Below, piece after piece: positions 9,367 through 17,638 of a DNA stretch of 64,000 bases. Location of the stretch: NCBI GenBank assembly GCA_002733605.1, contig NVWK01000003.1, forward strand, positions 62,001 through 126,000, read 5' to 3'. Source of the stretch: Robiginitomaculum sp. (GTDB lineage Bacteria; Pseudomonadota; Alphaproteobacteria; Caulobacterales; Maricaulaceae). A program made the position numbers and the translations under genes. The first letter of the stretch is position 1; the number at the start of each line of letters is the position of its first letter. The notes beneath the pieces are model-generated. The model ran no database searches. It was not told where the DNA came from and saw only the letters and a program-made list of their open reading frames with translations.

Positions 9367-10419
9367 ATGGACAACATCATTTCTTACATTCTATTTTTTG
9401 GCTGGTTGCCATTAATGTTAATTGGCGCTTTGGCGCTCTTTATTGGCTGGTTGCTTTTTAGAGGCAAAGTACAGGCCGGTGATCTAAGCGTTGAAGGCGA
9501 GAGCCAGCTTCGTGCAGATGCAGATGGCTTGCGTGCGAAGGTCAATGAACTGGAAACGCGTGTGGGACGTCGGGATACGACAATTTCCAATCTGGAATCC
9601 CAACAGGGTTCATCATCAGGTGATGATGAGAGCTACGCTCTGGAATGGCGTAACCGCTATCTTGCAGCACGTGTAAAGTATCTTGAAGGACGTGTTTCTG
9701 AAGCGCCTACGCCGAAGAAAAAAACAGCCACAAAGAAAAAGGCTACACCTAAGAAAGTTGCAGCTGCGAAAAAAGTCGTGAAAAAAGCAGCACCTAAAAA
9801 AGCGGCGCCTAAGAAAACCGCTTCTAAAAAGGCGGCCCCCAAGAAAGCCGCCGTTGCTAAAAAATCTGTTGCAAAAAAAGCTGTCACTAAAAAAACCGTC
9901 ACGAAAAAAATTGTAAAAAAAGCAGCTCCGAAAAAGGCAGCACCTAAGAAAAAAGCCGCCCCTAAAAAGGCAGTAGCAAAAAAGAGTGTAGCTAAAAAGA
10001 CTGTGGCAAAGACAGCGCCTGCTAAAAAGAGTATAGCGAAAAAAGCGTCAGCAAAAAAAGCCCTTACGAAAAAGGCTCCCGCCAAGAAAGCAGCTTCTAA
10101 ATCGACGGATATGGATAAGTATTTGGCAAATGTACGTAAATACGACGCTAAAGCCAAAGCAAAAGCCGTTGAAAACATCGTGAAATATTGTGGTATCGCC
10201 CTGAAATCCCGCGATGCTTCCTTGGTCGCGTGTTCGGACGAAAAAGAGCTGGACCGGATTATCAAAGGTTTCTGTACAAAGAAACTGGGCATGACCAAGA
10301 ACCAGAAAGAAACGGTTGCCGAAGTCTGTACGCAGATGAAGTCTGATCGTTTTAAAAGCCGCGTAACCTTCTATTATTTGTGTGCAAAATCTGCACGTAA
10401 ATTGGGCGCGCTCAACTAA
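9367..10419 (+). CDS. Membrane-anchored lysine-rich (histone H1-like) protein with C-terminal DUF2853 domain
   Basis: 350 residues from ATG at 9367, preceded by AAGGGGA. Residues ~7-30 form one membrane segment. Residues ~48-110 are charged and probably helical (coiled coil). Residues ~116-245 are almost pure Lys/Ala/Pro/Thr/Val repeats of the KKAAPKK, KKSVAKK type, as in bacterial H1-like proteins. Residues ~249-348 (DKYLANVRKYD, VKYCGIALKSRDASLVACS, SRVTFYYLCAK) match the DUF2853 family as I know it, normally a small stand-alone cytosolic protein. If the N-terminus is outside, the Lys tail faces the cytoplasm and could bind DNA or another polyanion near the membrane (inference). It is the second gene after an OmpA-like gene and ends just before a terminator. 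Confidence 0.85.
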   Translation: MDNIISYILFFGWLPLMLIGALALFIGWLLFRGKVQAGDLSVEGESQLRADADGLRAKVNELETRVGRRDTTISNLESQQGSSSGDDESYALEWRNRYLAARVKYLEGRVSEAPTPKKKTATKKKATPKKVAAAKKVVKKAAPKKAAPKKTASKKAAPKKAAVAKKSVAKKAVTKKTVTKKIVKKAAPKKAAPKKKAAPKKAVAKKSVAKKTVAKTAPAKKSIAKKASAKKALTKKAPAKKAASKSTDMDKYLANVRKYDAKAKAKAVENIVKYCGIALKSRDASLVACSDEKELDRIIKGFCTKKLGMTKNQKETVAEVCTQMKSDRFKSRVTFYYLCAKSARKLGALN

Positions 10420-10446
10420 CAAACCTCTACACAATAGTGTATAGAA

Positions 10447-10477
10447 AGGCCCGTCACTCCGGCGGGCCTATTTTTTT
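10447..10477 (+). terminator. Rho-independent terminator after the OmpA/DUF2853 pair
   Basis: A 7-bp perfect stem AGGCCCG / CGGGCCT (10447-10453 and 10463-10469) with a 9-nt loop is followed by A and seven T residues at 10471-10477. It lies 28 bp after the DUF2853 gene stop. Confidence 0.93.
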
Positions 10478-10547
10478 GCCCCCACGTTATTGCGACCATC
10501 GGGAAAAACATATCCACGCCCTCGGCTCTACCCCCACTCTCACGGCT

Positions 10548-10967
10548 ATGGATGGTTCCGCGCAGACATACACCGATATTGAACCCTTTTGGGATCGTCA
10601 GAGATGGCCATCATTTTCCTGTGCGGAAATGGCATGTTCCCATTGTGGGCAAGCCTATATCTGGCCGGAATTTATGGACCGCTTACAAACAGCGCGTACG
10701 CTTTCAGGGCGGCCATTCATCATTTACTCGGGCCATAGATGCGGCTTGCATAATGCGCGGGTCGGGGGCGCACCCTTGTCCCAACATTTGAAACTGGCCG
10801 CAGATATTGGCATTGCCGGACATGACCGGCACCGGCTTTATCAAGCGTGCCGAACGGCCGGATTTACCGGATTTGGATTTTACTCAACATTCTTACATGT
10901 CGACCTTGGCCGGAAGCGGTCATGGTATGGGCAGGGAAAGGCAAAACAATTATGGCAAATATTTTAA
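10548..10967 (+). CDS. M15-family D-Ala-D-Ala carboxypeptidase-like protein
   Basis: 139 residues from ATG at 10548; the frame is open upstream but overlaps the terminator, so the inner start is preferred. The M15_3 zinc site is intact: SGHRCGLHN leads to SQH (H80), followed six residues later by D86 in AADI, and LHVDLG supplies H117. CAEMACSHCG near residue 30 is the cysteine-containing lead-in common to phage-type members. No signal peptide is present, which fits a phage endolysin-like enzyme that needs a holin or another route. It overlaps the next gene by 16 bases. No other phage genes surround the pair. Confidence 0.85.
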   Translation: MDGSAQTYTDIEPFWDRQRWPSFSCAEMACSHCGQAYIWPEFMDRLQTARTLSGRPFIIYSGHRCGLHNARVGGAPLSQHLKLAADIGIAGHDRHRLYQACRTAGFTGFGFYSTFLHVDLGRKRSWYGQGKAKQLWQIF

Positions 10968-11449
10968 GCTTTGGCGCAGACGCGGTCGCAGGCGGTATAT
11001 TCGGTGTTTTCGGAACTGCTTTGGGGCGTGTCGCCAGTTATTTCGAACGCCAGCAAACCTTTGTGCAAGAAGAAAAACGCTGGGGCCATGAATTGAAATT
11101 GCACGAACTACAAATGAAGGCAAAAAAACAGGAAACAGAACTGGAGCTGGCCATTGAGGCCCAGAAAGGCTCGTGGAGAGGCTTGGAGGCTTCATTGCAA
11201 GCAGATGCAAATATAGGCATTGCCAACAAATGGGTCATCAATGTTTTGCGCTTGGTGCGGCCTGCCTTAACCCTATTGCTCTGGCTGATAACCGCGTGGA
11301 TTTTCTCCAAAACCCGAGATGGAAATATTGCCAGCTCCGCCGTTTTTGCGGCCACCGCCTCGACTTTATGGTGGTTCGGAGACCGGGCACCTAAACCACA
11401 GATGGGTATCAGTTACCATGGAGAAACTGCCCAACAGCATAGATTGTGA
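10952..11449 (+). CDS. Holin-like small membrane protein
   Basis: 165 residues from ATG at 10952, overlapping the M15 gene by 16 bases. It has an amphipathic N-terminus, a long charged helix (residues ~30-75, many Lys/Glu/Gln), then two hydrophobic segments (about 95-118, VLRLVRPALTLLLWLITAWIF, and about 125-145). This layout is seen in the 3TM-type holin-like proteins next to M15 or lysozyme genes in alphaproteobacterial phages and phage remnants. The family assignment rests on architecture and neighbour only. Its 3' end overlaps the convergent DUF3667 gene by 41 bp. Confidence 0.6.
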   Translation: MANILSFGADAVAGGIFGVFGTALGRVASYFERQQTFVQEEKRWGHELKLHELQMKAKKQETELELAIEAQKGSWRGLEASLQADANIGIANKWVINVLRLVRPALTLLLWLITAWIFSKTRDGNIASSAVFAATASTLWWFGDRAPKPQMGISYHGETAQQHRL

Positions 11450-12575
11450 TTACGGACAGGATAACGAACAGGAGGAGGGAATATAAAAACCCGCTGATGC
11501 TGGCCGTCCAGATGGTTTTAATCCATCCTCGTCCATACATACGTTTTATGGACAGGGTGAAATAAACCATCATCCAGAGCACAATCGTTAAAAAAGCAAA
11601 CGCCCCTGGAAGAACCCATGACATCAAAATAGTAAAAAACAGGGCAATAAACAAAAATGAATGCAGATAAATTGCGTGGATAAGGTGATCGATGAGCATG
11701 GCATTTGAACTGCGCAGAAACAGTGCGCCAAGGATCATGGCAAATGGCACCATGCTGAACATCACGCGCGGTATCCAGATATTTAGAATAGCATTGAATT
11801 TTTTTGGATTTAAGAGAACGTCTTTCATGCTACGTTCCAGATTGACTGAATCGTTATTGAGGGTCAAATTTCCATCTTCTGCCTTTGAAATTCCTATGGG
11901 TTGATCCGTTTCTTCGGCCTCTCGTATGAGATCTTTAACTGTGCTTTCAATGTCTTTGTTCGTGTTCATAAGTTCTTCTATGTCCTCATTTAAGCCTGCA
12001 AGGCTTTCCACATCTTCATCTGTGAGGTTTGGGCTGCGGCTGAGAAAGTTTATCTTTACCGTTTTGCCGTCTATTGAAAATGTGTTGGGTGAAGCCCTGT
12101 ATTGCTGACTTGCCGTGACTTGACTGTCTGTATCTTTTGATGTGGTTTTTTCACTTGTTTCCGGGGTGTCTGCTATCAGATCAAAGTTGATGAAGTCCGT
12201 ATTTGAAATGCTCATAAAGCTGAAGAAAATGATACTTACAACCAGATAGGTTCGTACAGGTGCAGAATAGCGTGTGCGGGCGCCATCCGCATATTCACGG
12301 GCAACTTTCCCCGGTTTGAATATGAGAGCCGCCCATGTTTTCCACATCCGCGATTCAAACGATAGAAATCCGCCAAGAATATCCGTTCCCATTGACCATA
12401 AAGAGCGCCGCAAATCATCATTTCTTTGCCCGCAATTCGGGCAGTAATTATTTGCAGTTTCAAAACCACACGACAAACAATTATCGAACCTATTTGCCTC
12501 TGGCGCAGGTTTGGAGATTATATCGCCCGTGGCCGCTATGAGAAGGGCCTCGTTTTCTGTCGAATCTATACTCAT
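11409..12575 (-). CDS. DUF3667 family zinc-ribbon membrane protein
   Basis: 388 residues. A four-Cys zinc ribbon (C33, C36, C45, C48 in CLSCG and YCPNCGQ) is followed by the typical DUF3667 stretch TWAALIFKPGKVAREYADGARTRY and several membrane segments: one around residues 130-150 and a cluster of about four in the last 130 residues. The stretch between (about 165-275) is polar and low in complexity. The role of the family is unknown; it is a cytoplasm-facing zinc ribbon on an inner-membrane protein. It converges with the holin-like gene and the 3' ends overlap. Confidence 0.85.
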   Translation of the reverse strand: MSIDSTENEALLIAATGDIISKPAPEANRFDNCLSCGFETANNYCPNCGQRNDDLRRSLWSMGTDILGGFLSFESRMWKTWAALIFKPGKVAREYADGARTRYSAPVRTYLVVSIIFFSFMSISNTDFINFDLIADTPETSEKTTSKDTDSQVTASQQYRASPNTFSIDGKTVKINFLSRSPNLTDEDVESLAGLNEDIEELMNTNKDIESTVKDLIREAEETDQPIGISKAEDGNLTLNNDSVNLERSMKDVLLNPKKFNAILNIWIPRVMFSMVPFAMILGALFLRSSNAMLIDHLIHAIYLHSFLFIALFFTILMSWVLPGAFAFLTIVLWMMVYFTLSIKRMYGRGWIKTIWTASISGFLYSLLLFVILSVITIYAVGQFLHGN

Positions 12576-12708
12576 GCTTTCCCCGCCACCATTTGATGGT
12601 CAATTTCACACGCTTCACACATTGCGTAAATATATGCAATTAATTGCACATAAAATGATTGTGTAGCGCCAATAGTTTGTTATCATGCAAAAAAGGGAGA
12701 AACACAAT

Positions 12709-13518
12709 ATGGTTTCAGGACAAAGCGTTGCGATTACAGGTGCAGCCGGAGGAATTGGCCGCGCAATTGCGGAAAAATGCATTGCAGAAGGCGCTAAAGT
12801 CGCGATCAGCGACATCAATGCAGACTTGGTACATGCGACCGCCAAAGAAATCGGCGCAACCGCATTTGTCTGTGATGTATCCGACGAAGCCTCTATGAAA
12901 GCTTTCATTGAAGGTGCCGAGGCCGCAAATGGCCCCATAGATATGTTTGTTTCCAATGCAGGTGTCGGGTTTCCAGACGAACCGGGCGGTCACGCCGCCG
13001 GTGGATCAAATAAAAGCTGGGAACTGTCATGGCAGATCAATGTGATGGCGAGCATATACGCAGGGCGGTCATTAATTCCGAACTGGATCGAGCGTGATTT
13101 GGACGTTAGTGGCCGGTTTGTCATTATCGCGTCTGCGGCAGGGCTATTGGCACAAATCGGAACCGCCTCCTATACCGCCACCAAACACGCAGCCCTTGCC
13201 TATGCAGAATACATGGCAATTATGCATAAGGACGACGGCATTAAAGTGCACTGTATCTGCCCACAATATGTACAGACCAATATGACAAAAGGCATGACCG
13301 TGGTCACCGAAGGCCCGGACAAGCATATATTGCCGTCCGATGTTGCCGACACTCTATTCGACTGCATGGCAAATGACACATTTCTTGTCTTGCCACATCC
13401 GGTCATCGGAGAGTATTTTCAAGCGAAAGCTGCAAATCATGATCGCTATATTAGCGGCATGGCCCGCCGCAAAGCCGCTATCGACACCGCACATATACCG
13501 TCCATGAAGGAGACATAA
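12709..13518 (+). CDS. Short-chain dehydrogenase/reductase (SDR)
   Basis: 269 residues from ATG at 12709, chosen for the AGGGAGA site 8 bp upstream; an in-frame ATG at 12685 lacks one. It has the classical Rossmann motif TGAAGGIG near the N-terminus, an NAGVG motif, SA..YTATKHA with catalytic Tyr and Lys, and no membrane segment. It is the first gene of a six-gene operon with the next start immediately after its stop. Its likely job is oxidation of a hydroxy intermediate, or reduction of a keto one, in the acyl-CoA pathway encoded downstream; the substrate is unknown. Confidence 0.9.
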   Translation: MVSGQSVAITGAAGGIGRAIAEKCIAEGAKVAISDINADLVHATAKEIGATAFVCDVSDEASMKAFIEGAEAANGPIDMFVSNAGVGFPDEPGGHAAGGSNKSWELSWQINVMASIYAGRSLIPNWIERDLDVSGRFVIIASAAGLLAQIGTASYTATKHAALAYAEYMAIMHKDDGIKVHCICPQYVQTNMTKGMTVVTEGPDKHILPSDVADTLFDCMANDTFLVLPHPVIGEYFQAKAANHDRYISGMARRKAAIDTAHIPSMKET

Positions 13519-14277
13519 ATGGCCCGTTTTGATTTAACAGGAAAAGTAGCCCTCATTGCCGGCGCCAGTCGCGGTATAGGAGAGGCGATTGCCCATGGTA
13601 TGGCCGAGCAGGGCGCAACTGTAATCTGTTCCTCACGTCGTATCGAGGACTGTCAGAAGGTCGCTGATGCCATTATTGCCAATGGTGGCAAAGCAAGCGC
13701 CATGACCCTGCATCTTGGCCGTATGGATGATCTGGACGCCGCTATTGCCAAGATAGAAAAAGATCATGGCAGGCTCGATATTCTGATCAATAACGGCGCG
13801 ACCAATGTATTTTACGGCGCCGCCCATGAATGTCCTGAGAGCGCCTATGACAAAACCATGGAAGTCAATGTGAAGGGGCCTTATTTTCTAACCGCGAAGG
13901 CCATTCCTTTAATGATAAAAGGTGGCGGCGGCGCTGTCGTAAATGTAGCCAGTATTGACGGGCTACAGCCGGGCGTATTCCGTACCGTTTACGGCATGAC
14001 CAAGGCGGCGGTGATTAACATGACCAAGGGTTTCGCCAAAGAATATGGCCGCAAGGGCATCCGTGTGAATGCACTGCTTCCCGGATTTACCGATACAAAA
14101 CTAGCCTCGGCCTTGAAAGAAATGCCAAACCTTCAAGAATTTATGGATGCCAATCTGGCCATCCCGCGCATGGCCCAACCCGAAGAAATGGTCGGCGCTG
14201 TCCTGTTTATGGTTTCTGACGAGGCCTCCTATGTCACAGGCGAGAGCATTGTGGTAGATGCAGGCATGACAATCTGA
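13519..14277 (+). CDS. SDR family oxidoreductase
   Basis: 252 residues. The cofactor motif GASRGIG, NNGAT in the NNAG position, NVASIDG and the catalytic YGMTKAA segment are all present, as is the C-terminal YVTGESIVVDAGMTI that is standard for FabG-like SDRs. The gene starts on the base after the preceding stop, and its own TGA shares one base with the ATG of the kinase gene (TGATG), so translation is coupled. It probably acts on a beta-hydroxy or beta-keto acyl intermediate of the same pathway. Confidence 0.92.
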   Translation: MARFDLTGKVALIAGASRGIGEAIAHGMAEQGATVICSSRRIEDCQKVADAIIANGGKASAMTLHLGRMDDLDAAIAKIEKDHGRLDILINNGATNVFYGAAHECPESAYDKTMEVNVKGPYFLTAKAIPLMIKGGGGAVVNVASIDGLQPGVFRTVYGMTKAAVINMTKGFAKEYGRKGIRVNALLPGFTDTKLASALKEMPNLQEFMDANLAIPRMAQPEEMVGAVLFMVSDEASYVTGESIVVDAGMTI

Positions 14278-15344
14278 TGAGCGTCAATCCAACCATAGAT
14301 ATCCGTGAGGGAGAAGCTTTTGATTTAGACGCCGTAGACGCGGTGTTGAAAGCAGAAATAGAAGGCTTAAGCGGCACGCCAATTCTAAAGCAATATGCCA
14401 GCGGCGCCTCGAACCTCACCTATGCATTGGATTACCCCGAGCGCCGTTTGGTGCTCCGTCGGCCCCCCTTTGGTACGAAACCCAAATCTGGCCATGACAT
14501 GCACCGCGAATACAAGATTATGACCGCCCTGAAACCTGTCTACCCGTCTGTGCCTAAAACCCTGTATTATGTCGATAGCGAAAACAGTGTGTTGGGCGCA
14601 GAGTTTTATGTGATGGAGCGCGTCGAAGGTCACCTCATCCACACCCATATTCCCAAAGACTGGAATTGGGACAAAGCGCAAACGCGCAAGCTGTGCTTGT
14701 CCTTCTTTGATAAATTAGTTGAGCTACACCAAGTTGATTACAAAGCCATCGGCCTCTCGGATTTTGGCAGGCCCGAAGGTTATGTCGAACGGCAAATACT
14801 GGGCTGGAACAAACGCTATGAAAAAGCCTACACACCCGATGTCGATGCATTCGAAGACGTGCGGGAATGGCTGGCAGAGAACAGGCCCAAGACCGAGAAG
14901 GGCGCCGCCATTCTGCACGGTGATTTCCGCATAGATAATCTGATCCTCGATCTCGATGATCCAACGAAAATCAATGCTATTCTGGACTGGGAAATTTCCG
15001 CGCTTGGCGACCCGTTGATGGATTTGGGCAATACGCTGGCCTATTGGATACAGGCCGATGATCCGGTCCAGATGCAATCCCTGTCACGTCAGCCTAGCGG
15101 TGCACCGGGCATGTTGACCCGCAAAGAAGTTTTGGTCTATTACGCCGACAAAACCGGTGCAGATGTCAGCAATTTTCATTTCTACTATGTGTACGGAATT
15201 TTCCGTCTGGCCGTGATTATACAGCAAATTTACTACCGCTATTATCATGGGCAAACCAAAGACGAGCGGTTCAAAATGTATGTTCATATGGTCAATATTC
15301 TGGGCGGCGTCGCCCGTGACCGCATCGCTAGCGGCGAAATTTAG
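14277..15344 (+). CDS. APH-fold phosphotransferase, ACAD10/11 N-domain-like (LvaA-type)
   Basis: 355 residues. Kinase features: YASGASNLTYALDY (nucleotide loop), the Lys-equivalent strand RLVLRRPP, HGDFRIDNLILD (catalytic Asp) and ILDWEISALGDPLMDLG (metal-binding Asp). This combination is characteristic of the phosphotransferase domain fused to acyl-CoA dehydrogenase in human ACAD10/11 and of the separate LvaA kinase of Pseudomonas levulinate catabolism, which phosphorylates 4-hydroxyacyl-CoAs. Here it is directly followed by three acyl-CoA dehydrogenase genes. I infer a similar 4-hydroxyacyl-CoA kinase role; the natural substrate is not evident. Confidence 0.87.
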   Translation: MSVNPTIDIREGEAFDLDAVDAVLKAEIEGLSGTPILKQYASGASNLTYALDYPERRLVLRRPPFGTKPKSGHDMHREYKIMTALKPVYPSVPKTLYYVDSENSVLGAEFYVMERVEGHLIHTHIPKDWNWDKAQTRKLCLSFFDKLVELHQVDYKAIGLSDFGRPEGYVERQILGWNKRYEKAYTPDVDAFEDVREWLAENRPKTEKGAAILHGDFRIDNLILDLDDPTKINAILDWEISALGDPLMDLGNTLAYWIQADDPVQMQSLSRQPSGAPGMLTRKEVLVYYADKTGADVSNFHFYYVYGIFRLAVIIQQIYYRYYHGQTKDERFKMYVHMVNILGGVARDRIASGEI

Positions 15345-15353
15345 GAGAAAGAT

Positions 15354-16511
15354 ATGTCGGACTTGGAAACATTCCGCCTTGAGACGAGAGCTTGGCTGGC
15401 AGAGAACTGCCCACCCAAAATGCGCACGCCAATGAAAACCGACAAGGATGCCTGTTGGGGTGGCCGCAATTGGGTTTTCCAAAGTGAGGATCAAAAGATC
15501 TGGTTAGAGCGCATGGCCACCAAAGGCTGGACATCCCCAAGTTGGCCAAAAGAATACGGCGGCGGAGGACTTAGCCGGGCCGAAGCCAAAGTTTTGCAAC
15601 AAGAAATGACCGTGATAGGGGCCCGTAGCCCGCTCTCAAGCTTCGGCATCTGGATGCTTGGCCCGGCCTTGTTAAAGTTCGGGACAGAAGAGCAAAAGCT
15701 ACACTATCTCCCTGAAATTTGCCGCGGCGAAATCCGTTGGTGTCAGGGCTATAGCGAGCCGAGCGCAGGATCCGATCTGGCCGCACTGGCCACCAAGGCC
15801 GAAGACAAGGGCGATCACTTCCTCGTCAATGGTCAAAAGGTCTGGACCAGCTATGCGGATCAGGCCGACTGGATTTTTTGCCTCGTGCGCACAGACAATA
15901 CCGGTAAGAAACACCATGGGATCAGCTTCATCTTGTTTGACATGGAAACCCCGGGCGTCAGCACCAAACCGATCTTGCTGATTTCAGGTCGCTCCCCGTT
16001 TTGCGAAACCTTTTTCGAGGACGTAAAAGTCCCTCTCGAAAATCTGGTTGGCGAGCGTGACAAAGGCTGGTCAATTGCCAAATACCTCCTGACCCATGAA
16101 CGCGAAATGATCGGAGATATCTCGATCAATAAATCTTTGAGCGAAATTATAGCGGATCGTGGATACACACCGGGCCCGATGCTAAGAGCCAAAATATCCG
16201 AGTACGAAACCGACGAATGGGCCTTTGGCCAAACCATGACCCGTATGCTGATGGAGGCGAAAGCCGGTGCCAGCCTTGGGGCCAAGTCATCCATGTTGAA
16301 ATATTACGGCACGGAATTGAACAAACGCCGCTATGAGTTGTTGATGGACGCAAGTGGACATGATGGTCTTGAGTGGGAAGGCGAGCGCAGCAATGACGGC
16401 GACCTTGCCCGTTTATGGCTCCGCACAAAAGGCAATTCGATCGAGGGTGGTACATCCGAAATCCAGCTCAATATTATTTCAAAACATATTCTACAATTGC
16501 CGGGAGCATAA
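15354..16511 (+). CDS. Acyl-CoA dehydrogenase
   Basis: 385 residues, ribosome site GGAGAAAG before ATG 15354. It contains the FAD/substrate-contact motif YSEPSAGSDLAAL, the mid-domain KVWTSYA strand and the C-terminal GGTSEIQLNIISKHIL that packs on FAD. It oxidises an acyl-CoA to the enoyl-CoA, passing electrons to ETF. The adjacent gene 3 bp downstream encodes a more divergent homologue, a pattern seen in two-gene heterotetrameric acyl-CoA dehydrogenases. Catalytic subunit of such a pair is my inference. Confidence 0.92.
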   Translation: MSDLETFRLETRAWLAENCPPKMRTPMKTDKDACWGGRNWVFQSEDQKIWLERMATKGWTSPSWPKEYGGGGLSRAEAKVLQQEMTVIGARSPLSSFGIWMLGPALLKFGTEEQKLHYLPEICRGEIRWCQGYSEPSAGSDLAALATKAEDKGDHFLVNGQKVWTSYADQADWIFCLVRTDNTGKKHHGISFILFDMETPGVSTKPILLISGRSPFCETFFEDVKVPLENLVGERDKGWSIAKYLLTHEREMIGDISINKSLSEIIADRGYTPGPMLRAKISEYETDEWAFGQTMTRMLMEAKAGASLGAKSSMLKYYGTELNKRRYELLMDASGHDGLEWEGERSNDGDLARLWLRTKGNSIEGGTSEIQLNIISKHILQLPGA

Positions 16512-16514
16512 ACC

Positions 16515-17636
16515 ATGGCACTTCTTTTAAATGACGACGAAAAAATGCTCGCCGAAAGCGCCAGTGGTTTTTTCGCAGACAAAGCCCCGGTCACCCAATT
16601 GCGCGAATTGCGCGATAGCAATGACGAGACCGGATATTCTAAATCCCTCTGGGCCGAAATGGCCGAAATGGGTTTCACCGGCGTGTTGGTCCCCGAAGAA
16701 TATGGCGGCGTAGAAATGGGCTTCATGGCGGCAGGATTGCTGGCCGAGGAAATGGGCAAAAACCTGACGGCTTCACCGTTCTTGTCCACGGCAGTGTTGG
16801 CAACAACCGCGCTGAAACAGCATGCAAATGCGGAACAGAAAACAAAATTCCTCCCGCAAATTTGTACGGGCGAGACCGTGTTCTCTGTCGCGCTTGACGA
16901 GAGCAACAAACATAATCCGGCCAGTATGACGCTGAGCGCAACACCATCTGGAAATGGCTTCAAGCTGAACGGCACAAAATGCATGGTCATTGACGGCCAT
17001 GTGGCAGACCAGTTCATTGTGTTCGCACAGACCGATGAGGGCTTAAGCGTCTTCATCGTGTCCGCAGATACGGACGGGCTCGACATAGAGCGCACCATTA
17101 TGGCCGATACCCGCAATGCAGCCCGCCTGACCTTCACCGATGTGGACGTGACTGGCGAGCAGACTTTAGGGCAAGTTGGCGCAGGCGTAGACGTTTTGGA
17201 CACTATCTGTAATGCAGGGCGTGCCATGTTGGCAGCTGAAATGTTAGGTGCATCTTCTCAAGTGTTTGACGTCACAACAGCCTTTCTACAAGAGCGCAAA
17301 CAATTCGGTAAAATCATTGGCGAGTTTCAGGCCCTCCAACATCGCCAATCGCATTTGTATTGCGAGTTGGAACTGGCGAAATCAGCCGTACTGGCGGCAC
17401 TCACCGCCCTTGACGCAGGCGCAGATAATGTCGGAGAGATTGTGGGCATGGCCAAAGCCAAGCTAAGCGCCGTTGCCAAACTCGCCGCCCTCGAAGCCGT
17501 ACAAATGCACGGCGGCATGGGCATGACCGACGAACTGGATATCGGTCTATATTTAAAACGCATCCGGGTTGCACAGGAACTTCTGGGCGACAGTGATTTT
17601 CATTTAGAGCAACTGGCTCGCAATAAGGGATATTAG
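16515..17636 (+). CDS. Acyl-CoA dehydrogenase homologue, possibly the non-catalytic partner subunit
   Basis: 373 residues. The C-terminal domain is well kept (QALQHRQSHLY, QMHGGMGMTDELDIGLYLKR), so the fold and FAD packing are intact. At the place of the usual EP..GSD loop, however, the sequence reads VALDESNKHNPASM, without that signature. Such degenerate homologues next to a standard acyl-CoA dehydrogenase form alpha2-beta2 enzymes in steroid and other bulky acyl-CoA pathways. I therefore infer partnership with the product of the preceding gene; an independent enzyme remains possible. Confidence 0.85.
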   Translation: MALLLNDDEKMLAESASGFFADKAPVTQLRELRDSNDETGYSKSLWAEMAEMGFTGVLVPEEYGGVEMGFMAAGLLAEEMGKNLTASPFLSTAVLATTALKQHANAEQKTKFLPQICTGETVFSVALDESNKHNPASMTLSATPSGNGFKLNGTKCMVIDGHVADQFIVFAQTDEGLSVFIVSADTDGLDIERTIMADTRNAARLTFTDVDVTGEQTLGQVGAGVDVLDTICNAGRAMLAAEMLGASSQVFDVTTAFLQERKQFGKIIGEFQALQHRQSHLYCELELAKSAVLAALTALDAGADNVGEIVGMAKAKLSAVAKLAALEAVQMHGGMGMTDELDIGLYLKRIRVAQELLGDSDFHLEQLARNKGY

Positions 17637-17638
17637 AC

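Noticed and set aside
9657-10298. Long minus-strand frame opposite the lysine-rich gene, full of Phe/Ala/Leu
   Set aside because: It is the complement of the AAR/GCN-rich repeat; low complexity with no ribosome site, and the plus-strand frame has clear domains.
10548-11449. Part of a gene transfer agent cluster
   Set aside because: No capsid, portal or tail genes of the GTA type are near.
12685-12708. Longer N-terminus of the first SDR
   Set aside because: The upstream ATG has no ribosome site, while AGGGAGA precedes the inner ATG and the Rossmann strand starts right after it.
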